A DNA stretch of 64,000 nucleotides. It comes from Hydractinia symbiolongicarpus (Eukaryota > Cnidaria > Hydrozoa > Anthoathecata > Hydractiniidae). Both the position numbers and the translations under genes were made by a program. The stretch lies in the NCBI RefSeq assembly GCF_029227915.1, contig NC_079884.1:1612001-1676000 (forward strand). Direction: 5' to 3'. Positions 31,614 to 41,817 of this stretch are shown here, piece by piece; positions within the stretch are counted from its first letter, which is position 1; the number at the start of each line of letters is the position of its first letter. A model generated the notes under the pieces. That model had not been told where the DNA came from, searched no databases, and worked only from the letters and a program-made list of their open reading frames with translations.

Positions 31614-32932
31614 ATGCGTACCAGATTTAAAAGCTGGAAATTGGAAAGTTAGTGAGGCAGTTCTTTCGGCGGATAGTCAGCTCAATTTCAAAAGAATTTT
31701 AGGTTTGCATCAGACTGGTCGAGCTGGCTTAGGGCTCTTAGACCACAAAAATATACTACCAAAAGGCACTTATGCTTACCGAAAGCTTGCTTCCAATATC
31801 ATTGAAGAAAATGAAGAAGGTATTTACCATGCCAGAGCTGTACAGTTGCATGTGCAAGGCAATTGGACAAAATGGTGCTCTTATGTGAGGAATGTTTTAT
31901 CTTGGAGAACAATTCATTCACTGCCACAATGTCTAACTTCCTTTTGTATAGGGGCAACCTACGACACCCTTCCCTCTCCAACCAATCTTGTGAGATGGGG
32001 AATTGAGAAAGACAAAAGTTGCATTCTGTGCAAGAAACCATCCTGAAATGTCACTCACATATTGGGTGCCTGTAGGACCTCCCTTACGCAGGGTAGATAC
32101 ACATACCGTCATGACTCGGTTTTAATAGTTTTGGTTAAGGCATTAAAGGAGTTTTTGGTATCATATGAACCTCTTAAGGTTTCCAAGTGCAACAAAATTA
32201 ATTTCATTCCGGCTGGTCAATCAACATCTAAGAAGAGGCATACAAAGTGTCCAGGCCTTCTTCACCTTGCTGCCGATTGGAAAATACTTTCAGATTTAGA
32301 TTCCGTTTTATTTGTTCCACTATTCATTGCAATAACACAACTACGCCCAGACGTGTTATTAATATCCAGTTCTTCCAAAACTTAATATGGTAGAACTGAC
32401 TTGTCCATGTGAAGAGAACACCGAATATTGGCACAAACGAAAGCTTAACAAATATTCTTCACTTTGTTATGCTATGAAAAACAATGGATGGATCGTGCAT
32501 TTCTTTGCCATTGAGGTGGGAGCAAGGGGTTTCTGTTCAGAATCAGTAAGGACCTGTTTTCGTCGCCTTGGCTTCCCTAACAAGCCTTTGCTTTCCCTAT
32601 TAAAATCACTAACTTTCACCTCCATGAGTGCCTCTTTTTACATCTGGATGTCTCGAAATTCCACCACTTGGGTTGAGCCTGAAAAGGCCCCAATCATTCC
32701 TGAAGTTTCTTCTGTTACAAATATGGAATGTAAGAAATCAAAAACCCCTGAGAAATCTTCCGCAAGTCACACAAAATCTTGTAAAATCAAAAAACCCGAA
32801 AAACTTGCTACAAGGTCTTCCAAAACAACAGTCGCATTGCCATCTTACCCTGATTTTAGGAATAGCGGTCTAAAGAAATTGGAAACACATGTTATGCAAA
32901 CTCAATCTTACAATGTTTTTATAACCTTCTAA
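31606..32932 (+). pseudogene. CCHC finger and restriction-like endonuclease (copy B)
   Basis: CILCKKPS followed by a TGA stop and NVTHILGAC forms the C-x2-C-x8-H-x4-C finger of R2-type LINEs. TYRHDSVLIVLVKALKEF follows. The endonuclease core shows RPDVLLISSSS, the E of VELTCPCEEN and WHKRKLNKYSSL, consistent with PD-(D/E)xK nucleases. The conserved tail reads IEVGARGFCSESVRTC, RRLGF and SASFYIWMSRNSTTW. The nuclease nicks target DNA for reverse transcription in this LINE class. The frame runs on through the Lys/Ser-rich linker to a frameshift inside the USP Cys box (GLKKLETHVMQ in place of GLKNLGNTCYAN), caused by loss of one base near 32880. Confidence 0.8.
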
Positions 32933-33726
32933 AAGTTAAAGAAGCCATTTCTGTCAGCAAAACAACCTCAAAGTTAGGCGAAGCATTTGTAGGTGTTCTT
33001 CAAAGTTTGGCTGTTTCTAGAAGTCCAGTTGATCCCTCCCATTTTTTGCGTGCTATGAAACATCATATCTCAGCTGCGAAGGGAAGTGCATTTAATATCT
33101 TTGCTCAGCACGACGTCCCCGAGGTTCTTGAATATCTCCTACCTGGTCTGTCATTAGACTTTCCATTTCTTGGACGTCTTTTTAGTATTGGCATTATGAC
33201 ATCAACCACTTGCAATTCATGTCATATTACCAGCTCCTCAGAATTTATAGCACCATACATCCAACTTACTCTGCACCCTACGTTACAATCTTCCTTAGAT
33301 AATTTCTTCGAAAGCGAGGAGTTGTCAGACACCAATGGCTACTTCTGCCATGTTTGCAACGCTCATCAAACTGCTCTAGTTGAAAAAGAGGTAGTGTCGT
33401 GCGGTTCCCATCTCATTTTACAGCTAAAACGTTTTGCCAGTGCCAACGGCCTTGTGTCAAAAATTGCCTCTCGTATTACTGCTTACCCTGGTACCCTTTC
33501 CATACCTTTTACTGTAGATGGAGAAGTGAAATTTCGTAAAAATTTTCAATTAAGGGCTATTATCAACCATTGCTGAAACTTAAATGATGGTCACTACACA
33601 ACCATAGCCTTCGACCAAATGGTACACAGGTGGATACATTGCAACGATAGAGCAGTAATTTTCTGTGATGACCGCCTTATTAACAGTGACGAGTCATATG
33701 TTTTCTTTTTAGAAGAGCTGAGATAA
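32830..33726 (+). pseudogene. USP deubiquitinase domain (copy B), broken
   Basis: Same domain as copy C but with the one-base deletion in the Cys box and an in-frame TGA at about 33574 (INHC*NLNDGHY). Between them, 33007-33576 encodes the QHDVPEVLEYLLPGL motif, CNSC and CHVC pairs, LILQLKRFASANGLV and the thumb/palm strands. The His box GHYTTIAFDQM, WIHCNDRAVIFCDDR and the final SYVFFLEELR lie after the stop. It is not functional but is useful for comparison with copy C. Confidence 0.85.
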
Positions 33727-34335
33727 GAATATTTTAACCGGATTGAGTCAGCAAGGGGGCTTGACTACACTCAGTGTTGTCTTTGGAGAGTGACGACTCC
33801 ACTTATTACCCCAGTCAAAAATAAAACAAAATCAAATAAAAATTAAGTTAGCAAGGGGGTTTGATCATACTAGGTCTTGTCTTTGGAGAGTGACGACTCC
33901 ACTTATTACCCCAGTTAAAAAAAAAATAAATAAAAGCATTACCAGGGGGGTTTGAGCACACATGATCTTGTCTTCGGAGAGTAACGGCTCCACTTATTAC
34001 CTGAGTTAAAAACAAAGAATAGCACAGTTGAACAGAAAATGGTCAAAGTTTACTTTAGGAAGATAGGGATGTCAGCTAGACATCCAGGGTACTTAGGTTC
34101 AGAAATATGGGTCGAAACCTACCTGCCCTTGGTTAAAGTTCTGTTCATCTTTTCAAATGTGTTTTGTCCTTTTTATTTTTTTAGATTTTTTTTAATTAAT
34201 TCCTTGTAAAAAAGGAGAATTGTGCTTTTAGAGGTATTTTCTCTAGAGGAGTACAACCTCTAGCTTATTTCCAAAGACCTAACAGGTTGAGTTCATCATT
34301 GCGGTGGCTTGCCACCTCTTTGTAAATAATTTTCT
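33727..34335 (+). repeat. 3' UTR of copy B with three hairpin motifs
   Basis: Three copies of the motif tctttggagagtgacgactc followed by cacttattaccccagt start near 33780, 33881 and 33972, spaced about 100 and 91 bp and separated by aagggggtttga spacers. Then come the gatagggatgtcagctagac block, the gaggagtacaacctctagct inverted-repeat block and the tail. In each motif ggag pairs with ctcc around agtgacga. These are candidate RNA structures recognised by the element's own RT, as in other LINE 3' UTRs. Confidence 0.75.
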
Positions 34336-34835
34336 GTTTTTTATAATTTTTTTTGTAGTCTTCTCTCTGAAGAGTGACGACTCAATTTATTACCCCAGTC
34401 AAATTAAATGCGAAAAACAAAATATAAATTACGTCAGCAAGGGGGGGGGGGGGTTGACTGTACCAGGTCCTATCTTTGGAGAGTGACGACTCCACTTCTT
34501 ACCCCAGTCACACAAGACTGTACAGAGTAGGACAGCTAAAAAGTTATGGATGAAAGAAATGCGTAGTTCCTGCTGAAGACTGTTCGCAGGCCTCTTTTGC
34601 CTCAGCTAGAAATTTTGGGTACCTTGGTTCAGAAATATAAATCGAAAGCCTTGTACCATTTACAGAAGTCCTGTCCTACTCTCTGTGTCTGTTTGTTGGT
34701 TCAATTTTGTGCCAATTATCTCCTTGGAAAAGGAAGAATTGTGCACTTTTATATGAGCATATTCTTTAGAGGAGCAAAACCTCTAAAATTTAAATTTTAA
34801 GACTTATCATTGTGCGTGCACTTTGTAACTTCCAT
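34336..34835 (+). repeat. LINE subfamily-2 3' UTR, empty-site copy
   Basis: Colinear with 16816-17218 plus 18786-18860 but without the Penelope-like insertion (cctt ggaaaaggaagaattgtg cacttt runs through at about 34722-34750). A run of 13 G lies near 34440. Confidence 0.75.
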
Positions 34836-34890
34836 TCTTCTGAGTTCATCATTGCGGTGGCTTGCCACCTCTTTGTAAATTATTTTCTTA
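34836..34890 (+). repeat. Short subfamily-1 LINE tail insertion
   Basis: tgagttcatcattgcggtgg ... ctctttgtaaattattttct, about 50 bp, present here but absent from the duplicate at about 18880. Confidence 0.65.
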
Positions 34891-34904
34891 TAATTATGAA
34901 AAGT

Positions 34905-35129
34905 TACATTCAACGCAGCTTTTGCAAGCTAAGTAGACATAAATGTGGCACCTCTGAGTAAGCTGTGGTTTAGTAATCGATGAATGGCTTTATTTGCTTC
35001 TGTTCCTTCTCCAGGGGCAATTCCAGGGAGACAACATTTTACTGCATGATCAGACAATTTTTCTAATTCGTTATAAACTTTAATTGATTTTTCAATGCAC
35101 TGCTTCTTAATTTTTTTAATATTTTCCAC
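34905..35129 (-). pseudogene. C-terminal transposase-like fragment, copy 2
   Basis: Nearly identical to 18900-19153 (GIAPGEGTEANKAIHRLLN against GIAPAEGTEANKAIHRLLN), with the same stop after FMST. The shared stop shows that the fragment was already dead before the segmental duplication. Confidence 0.5.
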
Positions 35130-35599
35130 TGTTTCAGTAGGGTAGGGGTTTTCACGGTACGAACAGCCCCCAAGTCATCTTTATATCGAAACATGTAAGT
35201 GATTTCGTTCATAAGGGAGTAATAATGAGGTTATTTTAAAATTTAGTATGTTATTCTCTCAGCAGCATGAAAGAGATATAACTTTATATCAGCATAAAGT
35301 AAATGACGGTGGTAGAAGTGTCGTTCAGCGCAACATATATTAATTTTACATCATTAAATAAGTTTTGCCTTTCCAATTTTCCAAATGCCTTTCCAAATTT
35401 CCATCCAATTTGTGATGTCTTTTTGTGATGTTGACCTGCAAAGGCATCACTGAACAATTTGTAATAAATGCATGGTCAGTCGATTTATAAGTTGTTTTTT
35501 CCGCCTTGATACTTGCTCTAAAAATTAGTTCATAATCTTATCCTTGCCGGAGGAACCAATATCTGATTATCATTAAATTTTGGCATTGGTTATGTGGAC

Positions 35600-36420
35600 A
35601 TTACTTTTGTGTTTAAAGTAAACAAGGTGGAGACATGCAATCCCCTCAAATATTTGTGTAAAATTCGCTCCACGTACAACTTGATCAAAAACATATTTTC
35701 ACAAATGGAATGTAAAGTGAGTGCTGGATAAAACTAAAACGAACAAGAGTTTTGTTCAGGGTCTTCATCTTGAAGAAAAAGTCTCCCGCGCTGGTTATTT
35801 CCACATTCAAACATTACGGGAAAGCAATCCCTGAAAAACTGCGCACACGTTTCACTACTGAGGCCACCTACATAATGATGACAATCTATTACTCCTTTTC
35901 CATACTGAATTGCTAGCAGGCACTTCGTGATCCTTACCGCCACTGCCCCTTTTCTTCCTTTCGTTGTGCACTCTCTGCTTAAACTTTCACCTCTTTTCTG
36001 CCACATTCGTTCCCTTGTTGTTTTCGTGGCTTAACACAGGTTTCTTTTGTGCACACAGTCAGTTCGATCAACGTAGAAAGTTATAACTAAAATTACCCAT
36101 GGGTATATCATTGTGCGCACAATAAAATTTTAAGTTTTTGAAGTTAAATTAACTATACTTTTTTTCCGGTGCTGATAAAAGCCATATTTGTGTTACACCC
36201 GTCTAACAGTACGTTGGTGAAGTGAGAATGAGTAGACCCACTAGCTGTCACAATGTCCTGTAATGAAAAAGCGCCGACAGTCTTACGTAGTTGAGTCAAA
36301 TTGCGTAGTATGGATCTTTCATCCCCGTTAATAACTTTCCTTTGTCTGCCCCTGTTTTCATGGGGACGGTCTTTAAACTCAACCGCAGCTTTCATATGCC
36401 TAAACAATGTCGTTTAGGCA
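35600..36420 (-). pseudogene. Tc1/mariner-like transposase (copy 2, best preserved)
   Basis: N-terminal frame 36407-36153 has the helix-turn-helix region GRQRKVINGDERSILRNLTQ, a second DNA-binding segment and MAFISTGKK. Frame 36006-35734 has KGRKGAVAVRITKCLLAIQY, GKGVIDCHHYVGGLSSET and GRLFLQDEDPEQNS, matching the LFLQDGDPSQNS region with the second catalytic Asp of Tc1 elements. Decayed LNPIENMF-like sequence follows. The parts are out of frame with each other, and some 140 bp between them are unreadable. The lower-copy relative is at 19160-25540. Confidence 0.6.
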
Positions 36421-36522
36421 TATGAACAGGCTGGATACCTTCTTATAATTTCTGAAAGAATATAGTAATGTAAACATTCTTACGTTATATGGTATTTCTA
36501 TTGCAATACGGTTGTTGGTAAT

Positions 36523-36625
36523 AAAAAATCTCTAGAGGGTTGCAACCTCTAACTATCGTAGAACCAGCTGTCATTAGACAAGAAATATCATTACAGCTAG
36601 CTGTTTTGTCACCTTATCATCAACA
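36523..36625 (+). repeat. LINE subfamily-4 tail insertion
   Basis: aaaaaatctctagagggttg ... gtcaccttatcatca, inserted between gttggtaat and acacttttag. The other duplicate (about 25630) lacks it, giving an empty site. Confidence 0.8.
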
Positions 36626-37243
36626 CTTTTAGATAGTAAATTATATATTTTTCCACATCACTAATTTTTCGGCATGGAATTCATCACCAACAGAATCTAA
36701 GTGGTCTGTGAAAGTGAAATTAGACGTGTATTCAATTATTTTCGTTTAACGTTGTTACCACCACATCTATAAGCTAGAACTTTCGCTGGCAGAAACATGC
36801 TTTTCATAGACCTTCAATTATCTCCAAACATATGCTTCATGGCAGTAAAAAACCACTCCAGGGACTGTCGAATGGTTTCATTCCGCATATCACTAAGAGG
36901 GTTTATGGCACAGGCAGTATTTGATGCCATGTATACCTCTTTTCCGACTCCAGCTTAACATCTTTGGAGAAAGATTCAACAATCTTCAATATTAGGCTGC
37001 GTGGGATATGCAAAATGTACGCGCTGCACCGAATATCAAAGCATTGGTGCCTCAGAATTGCGGTTTTTTCAGTCCCAATGAGCTGTGGAAAACCTCCTCA
37101 AACACGTGTACAAGTAACACTTTCACAATATTGTGATCCTCTGTCCAGAGACATTCCGAGTCAACTGTGGCCTATGAAGTGTTTAAAATTCCCCAATTCG
37201 TAAAATCTAAAAGTTAATAAATTTAGCACTGAGATTTTTTCGA
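36626..37243. other. Decayed sequence, no supported gene
   Basis: 36626-36880 continues the duplicated Tc1-like unit. 36881-37243 has no recognised domain; minus-strand KIVESFSKDVKLESEKRYTW at about 36980-36930 looks protein-like but is unassigned. Confidence 0.35.
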
Positions 37244-38321
37244 TTTTACAACATCTTCTAATCCCGCGTATCTAATGGCCTTTGCTGATTTATGAAGTCT
37301 CAATGTCGTGCGCCGGTTTTCTTGAGCCAAAGGTGTCATCTTTTATAAGAAAGTGGCTTCATCTACATCATTCCACCACCAATTTGTGTTTATGCGCGTC
37401 ATGTACACCCTGTGCGTTACCGATAAAAAGCTTAACTTCCATACTAAAGTCATCTAAAATCAGTGGACACTTGCTCCTAAGGGATTCGAAGGACCCATTG
37501 GTTTCAGCAGGCTTGCCAATATTAAAGGCGAATATATGGAGTATATTGGTTATAGTTAGGACGGCTGAAGCTGAAATGAAGGTTAAATAGTAAAAGTGGC
37601 CTAGGTATGCATCCCAACCCTAAAGTACCCACATTCAAGGCAGGTTACCCTTACAGAAGATCGGTAACAGAAACGGCTAGAGACATCGATTAGAAGACCA
37701 TAAAAATAAGGCTATTCAGTTACAAGTGCAATGGTACTGGACCAGATTACATTAAAAACGATCTCTCCTGGAAATCCTTGCTGGCCATGCCCCCAAACTT
37801 GCTTGCTTTTTGTTTAGGCTCCACTTACTAAGTAATTTAAAGAGGTGGCGTTTGTGCCCTGAATCCTCCTGTTTCTTATGCGGTAAACAAGTGTGCACCA
37901 CAGCCCACGTCTTAGGTGACTGCAAAACTGCCCTTACACAGGGTTGGTTTACATTTCGCCACGATTCTGTTTTGCGTCTACTTTTAGAGCTTCTTACTGA
38001 GTTTACTACTTCTATCTCTTTCCCGGTAAAGCAACTAAATAACAACAAAATTTTTTAAAGCAGGTGCTCGTCCTCCTAGTAAAAGGTCTAAACCCATAGG
38101 TCTATTACATCTTGCCTCCGATTGGTTGCTTCTTTCTGACTTAAAAGATGGATTCGTTTTACCTGGTCATATCGCAATAACATCGCTTAGACCAGATTTT
38201 GTCATGTACTCTAACAACAGTGAACGTGTAATTTTGATAGAGCTTACCTGTCCATGTGAGGAAAATTGGAAATCTGGCATTCAAAGAAGCTTTCGAGGTA
38301 TTCACCCTTAGTTGAAATTAG
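37244..38321 (+). pseudogene. LINE RT thumb, CCHC finger and endonuclease, diverged subfamily
   Basis: Clearly homologous to copy B 31360-32440 but diverged. It reads PLLIYEVSMSCAG-like and FIRKWLHLHHSTTNLCL, then ISGHLLLRDSKDPLVSAG, CFLCGKQVCTTAHVLGDC (the CCHC finger), LTQGWFTFRHDSVLRLLLEL, LRPDFVMYSNNSERVILIEL and TCPCEENWKSGIQRSF (endonuclease core). It has several stops and shifts. At 38321 it stops and subfamily-1 sequence begins at almost the homologous position, giving a chimeric endonuclease. Confidence 0.75.
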
Positions 38322-38734
38322 GAATATTGGCACAAACGAAAGCTTAACAAATATTCTTCACTTTGTTATGCTATGAAAACAATGGATAGATCGTGCATTT
38401 CTTTGCCATGGAGGTGGGTGCAAGGGGTTTCTGTTCAGAATCAGTAAGGACCTGTTTTCGTCGCCTTGGTTTCTCTAACAAGCCTCTACGTTCCCTATTA
38501 AAATCCCTAACTTTTACCTCCATGAGTGCTTCTTTTTACATCTGGATGTCTCGAAATTCTACCACTCGGGTTGAGCCTGAAAAGGCCCCAATCATTCCTG
38601 AAGTTTCTTCTGTTAAAAATATAGAATGTAAGAAATCAAAAACCCTTTAGAAATCTTCTGCAAGTCACACAAAATCTTGTAAAATCAAAAAACCCGAAAA
38701 ACTTGCTACAAGGTCTTCCAAAACAACAGTCGCA

Positions 38735-39625
38735 TTGCCATCTAACCCTGATTTTAGGAATAGCGGTCTAAAAAACTTGGGAAACACATGTTATGCAAAC
38801 TCAATCTTACAATGCTTTTATAACCTTCCAAAAGTTAAAGAAGCCATTTCTGTCAGCAAAACAACCTCAAAGTTAGGCGAAGCATTTGTAGGTGTTGTTC
38901 AAAGTTTGGCTGTTTCTAGAAGTCCAGTTGATCCCTCCCATTTTTTGCGTGCTATGAAACATCATGTCTCAGCTGCGAAGGGAAGTGCATTTATTATCTT
39001 TGCTCAGCACGACGTCCCCGAGGTTCTTGAATATCTCCTACCTGGTCTGTCATTAGACTTTCCATTTCTTGGAAGTCTTTTTAGTATTGGCATCATGACA
39101 TCAACCACTTGCAATTCATGTCATATTACCATCTCCTCAGAACTTATAGCACCATGCATCCAACTTTCTCTGCACCCTACGTTACAATCTTCCTTAGATA
39201 ATTTCTTCAAAAGCGAGGAGTTGTCAGACACCAATGCCTACTTCTGCCATGTTTGCAACGCTCATCAAACTCCTCTGGTTAAAAAAGAGGTAGTGTCGTG
39301 CGGTTCCCATCTCATTTTACAGCTAAAACGTTTTGCCAGTGCCAACGGCCTTGTGTCAAAAATTGCCTCTCGTATTACTGCTTACCCTGGTACCCTTTCC
39401 ATACCTTTTACTGTAAATGGAGAAGTGAAATTTCGTAAAAATTTTCAATTAAGGGCTTTTATCAACCATTGCGGAAACTTAAATGATGGTCACTACACAA
39501 CCATAGCCTTCGACCAAATGGTACACAGGTGGATACATTGCAACGATAGAGCAGTAATTTTCTGTAATGACCGCCTTTTTAACAGTGACGAGTCATATGT
39601 TTTCTTTTTAGAAGAGCTGAGATAA
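38735..39625 (+). CDS. USP (peptidase C19) deubiquitinase domain, uninterrupted (copy C)
   Basis: A continuous frame of about 296 residues contains a full USP core. The Cys box is GLKNLGNTCYANSILQCFYN (nucleophile at residue 19 of the frame). QHDVPEVLEYLL corresponds to the QQDxxEFL motif. The zinc-finger pairs are CNSC and CHVC. LILQLKRF is the LxLxLKRF box. The His box is NLNDGHYTTIAFDQM. WIHCNDRAVIFCNDR, carrying the third triad position, is followed by YVFFLEEL. USP enzymes cleave ubiquitin from proteins. About 300 residues is near the minimal catalytic core, and all key residues are present, so activity is plausible. The true protein would start upstream in the RT-endonuclease ORF; here a TAG at 38648 separates them. 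How the domain helps the element, for example by stabilising its RT, is inference. Confidence 0.9.
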   Translation: MPSNPDFRNSGLKNLGNTCYANSILQCFYNLPKVKEAISVSKTTSKLGEAFVGVVQSLAVSRSPVDPSHFLRAMKHHVSAAKGSAFIIFAQHDVPEVLEYLLPGLSLDFPFLGSLFSIGIMTSTTCNSCHITISSELIAPCIQLSLHPTLQSSLDNFFKSEELSDTNAYFCHVCNAHQTPLVKKEVVSCGSHLILQLKRFASANGLVSKIASRITAYPGTLSIPFTVNGEVKFRKNFQLRAFINHCGNLNDGHYTTIAFDQMVHRWIHCNDRAVIFCNDRLFNSDESYVFFLEELR

Positions 39626-40192
39626 GAATATTTTAACCGGATTGAGTCAGCAAGGGGGCTTGACTACACTCAGTGTTGTCTTTGGAGAGTGACGACTCCA
39701 CTTATTACCCCAGTCAAAAATAAAACAAAATCAAATAAAAATTAAGTTAGCAGAGGGGTTTGATCACACATGATCTTGTCTTTGGAGAGTAACGACTCCA
39801 CTTATTACCTGAGTTAAAAACAAAGAATAGCAAAGTTGAACACAAAGTGGTCAAAGTTTATTTTAGGAAGATAGGGATGTCTAGTTTCTGCTGATGACCG
39901 TCCGCGGACCTCTTCGAGGTGACCCAGCTAGACATCTAGGGTACTTAGTTTCAGAAATATGGGTCGAAACCTACCTGCCCTTGATTAAAGTTCTGTTCAT
40001 CTTTTCAAATGTGTTGTGTCCTTTTTATTTATTTTTTTATATTTTTATAATTAATTCCTTGTAAAAAGGGAGAATTGTGCTTTTAGAGGCATGTTCTCTA
40101 GAGGAGTACAACCTCTAGCTTATTTCCAAAGACCTAACAGGTTGAGTTCATCATTGCGGTGGCTTGCCGCCTCTTTGTAAATTATTTTCTTA
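39626..40192 (+). repeat. 3' UTR of copy C with two hairpin motifs
   Basis: Hairpin motifs start near 39680 and 39779 (ggagagtgacgactccactt and ggagagtaacgactccactt). The gatagggatgtctagtttct block, the inverted-repeat block and the tail follow. Confidence 0.75.
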
Positions 40193-40850
40193 TTTTCAAG
40201 GATTAGGGGCGTTCCATTTAATATTAACACCCAACGTTCCAGAGATACTTTTACACATCTTGGATGAATTAACAAGTACCGTTATTGCAAACAATAGCAT
40301 TACTAATATTTTAACAACTACCATGTCATGCAATTCGTGACTCTTTTCATCTAGTAGGGATGAGAGGATGACTATTGTGCCACTTGCTACCTCAAGTAGC
40401 GTTGTAAACTCCTGTCAATTGTTTTTCCTACCCGAAGAGCTGACTGGCAATGACATATGGCTTTGTCGACAGTGTTCTTTCCTCCATGATAGTACAAGAG
40501 AGACGGCTTTTATTCAGTGTGGAGATTTGTTGATTCTCCAACTAAAAAGATTTACCTGTGTCGAGGAAAGATCAGTAAAAAACAACCAATTTGTTAATTG
40601 TATCTCTCAATCTGGCAACATATTGGAGGTACCTTCACATCTTGCAGATGATGTATCTTTTACCAACTAATACAAACTAGTGGCAACTATAAATCATTCA
40701 AGCACACTAGCAGCAGGTCATTATTCGGCATTTATTAAGATCGGAATGTAGACGAGTGGTTGAAATGCGATGACAGGGCAGTAGTTAAGATTAAGCCTTC
40801 TGATATAAATAACTCAACAGTGTATATCTTGTTCTTTCTCAAGCTGTGAA
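40193..40850 (+). pseudogene. USP domain of LINE subfamily 3 (copy G)
   Basis: It starts downstream of the Cys box, directly after the tail of copy C. It shows LHILDELTSTVIANNSITNI, TTTMSCNS (first finger pair, second Cys replaced by a stop at about 40338), a 100-residue open frame 40368-40670 with WLCRQCSFLHDSTRET, LLILQLKRFTCVEERSV, then after a stop the His box AAGHYSAFIK and EWLKCDDRAVVK-like sequence with frameshifts, ending VYILFFLKL. It is a third diverged USP lineage of the same LINE family, non-functional. Confidence 0.7.
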
Positions 40851-41606
40851 AACGCAAGTTTTGCTTTGGAAAAGGGGGAGGATTTCTCTTCCTAGCGGTT
40901 TTATTACCCCGGCTGTTATTTTCACCGCAAGCCTACCGTAATTCAGGAGTTTGCTCACTCTCCACTCTCTTACAGAGTAATTAAAAGAAGCTAAGCAAGG
41001 GGGGTTGACAATCTGTCTTGTCTCTTGGCGTGACGGCCCCACTTTTAACCCCAGTCCATTAGGGAGGCCACGTTTGCTCACTTTATCTACAGGGTTAACG
41101 ATCCTGGTGTACCCACAGTTATTGTTCTAAGAAGCTTTACAGGGGGGAGTTGAAATTTATTTTCTGGTCTTCGTGGATTTACGCTCTAGCATTTTACCTC
41201 AGTAACTTCAGGCTGATCCTGACATAGAGCTGGTCCCAAGCGTCAATCACCTGTGTAAGGCTGAGTGTTGGGATCCCGTAACACATGTGGAAAGCTACGG
41301 CCAGTTTCACAAGTCCTGGCGCATGGTTGTTGTCTGCTCTTATTTATTGTTTTATATTTATATTATATTTATTTGTTTCTTTCAGTGTTGTATAGCAATT
41401 TGTAACTGTCAGTAATGGTTTGTGATGAAATGTTTATAGAGAGTCATTAGTTCAATTACTTTAATTCTGCAGACTATCCTTGTAAAAAGGGAGATCTTGC
41501 ACTGAATATAGATCTCTAGAGGGTGTAACCTCTACACTTCGAAAACAAAAGAGTCAGTAGACTAGTTCCATCATTACAACTTGCTGTTTTGTTATTCCAC
41601 AATCAA
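40851..41606 (+). repeat. 3' UTR and tail of LINE subfamily 3
   Basis: It matches 13130-13905. It contains gcgtgacggccccactttta (variant hairpin motif), ctgtgtaaggctgagtgttg, gtaacacatgtggaaagcta, gatctctagagggtgtaacc and a tail cttgctgttttgttattcca ending near 41606. Confidence 0.7.
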
Positions 41607-41817
41607 CCTTAGTTGTAAGAAAATTCACAGCAGCTGTACAAAAAACCAATTTTTTTATCGTAAATATTTTATTAAAAACACACCAAAACACAAGTGAAAC
41701 ATACGTACAAACTGAAAATTGTTGCATAATTGCACTAATTTGAATATTAATTATGAATTATTTAGTTCGTTTGCAATCCTAAAATATTTAACTAATTATA
41801 AAGTTTAAAATTGCTTT

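Larger units (their letters stand above)
29004..34335 (+). mobile_element. LINE-USP copy B, near full length (subfamily 1)
   Basis: About 5.3 kb containing, in order: a 5' UTR (29004-29347), a short upstream frame, the RT, CCHC finger, restriction-like endonuclease, USP domain, and a 610-bp 3' UTR with three hairpin motifs and the subfamily tail. Single-ORF RT plus C-terminal restriction-like endonuclease places it near the R2/CRE-type LINEs. It carries several frameshifts and stops, so it is a fossil. The 3' UTR ends at ctctttgtaaataattttct (about 34335). No target duplication could be defined because copy E abuts the 5' end. Confidence 0.8.
38322..40192 (+). mobile_element. LINE-USP copy C (subfamily 1, 5'-truncated in the endonuclease)
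   Basis: It begins in the endonuclease at gaatattggcacaaacgaaa, runs through the linker and a complete USP domain, and ends with a full 3' UTR (39626-40192) holding two hairpin motifs and the ctctttgtaaattattttct tail. The only coding lesion seen between its start and the USP stop, apart from early shifts near 38330-38380, is a TAG in the linker at about 38648. Confidence 0.85.
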
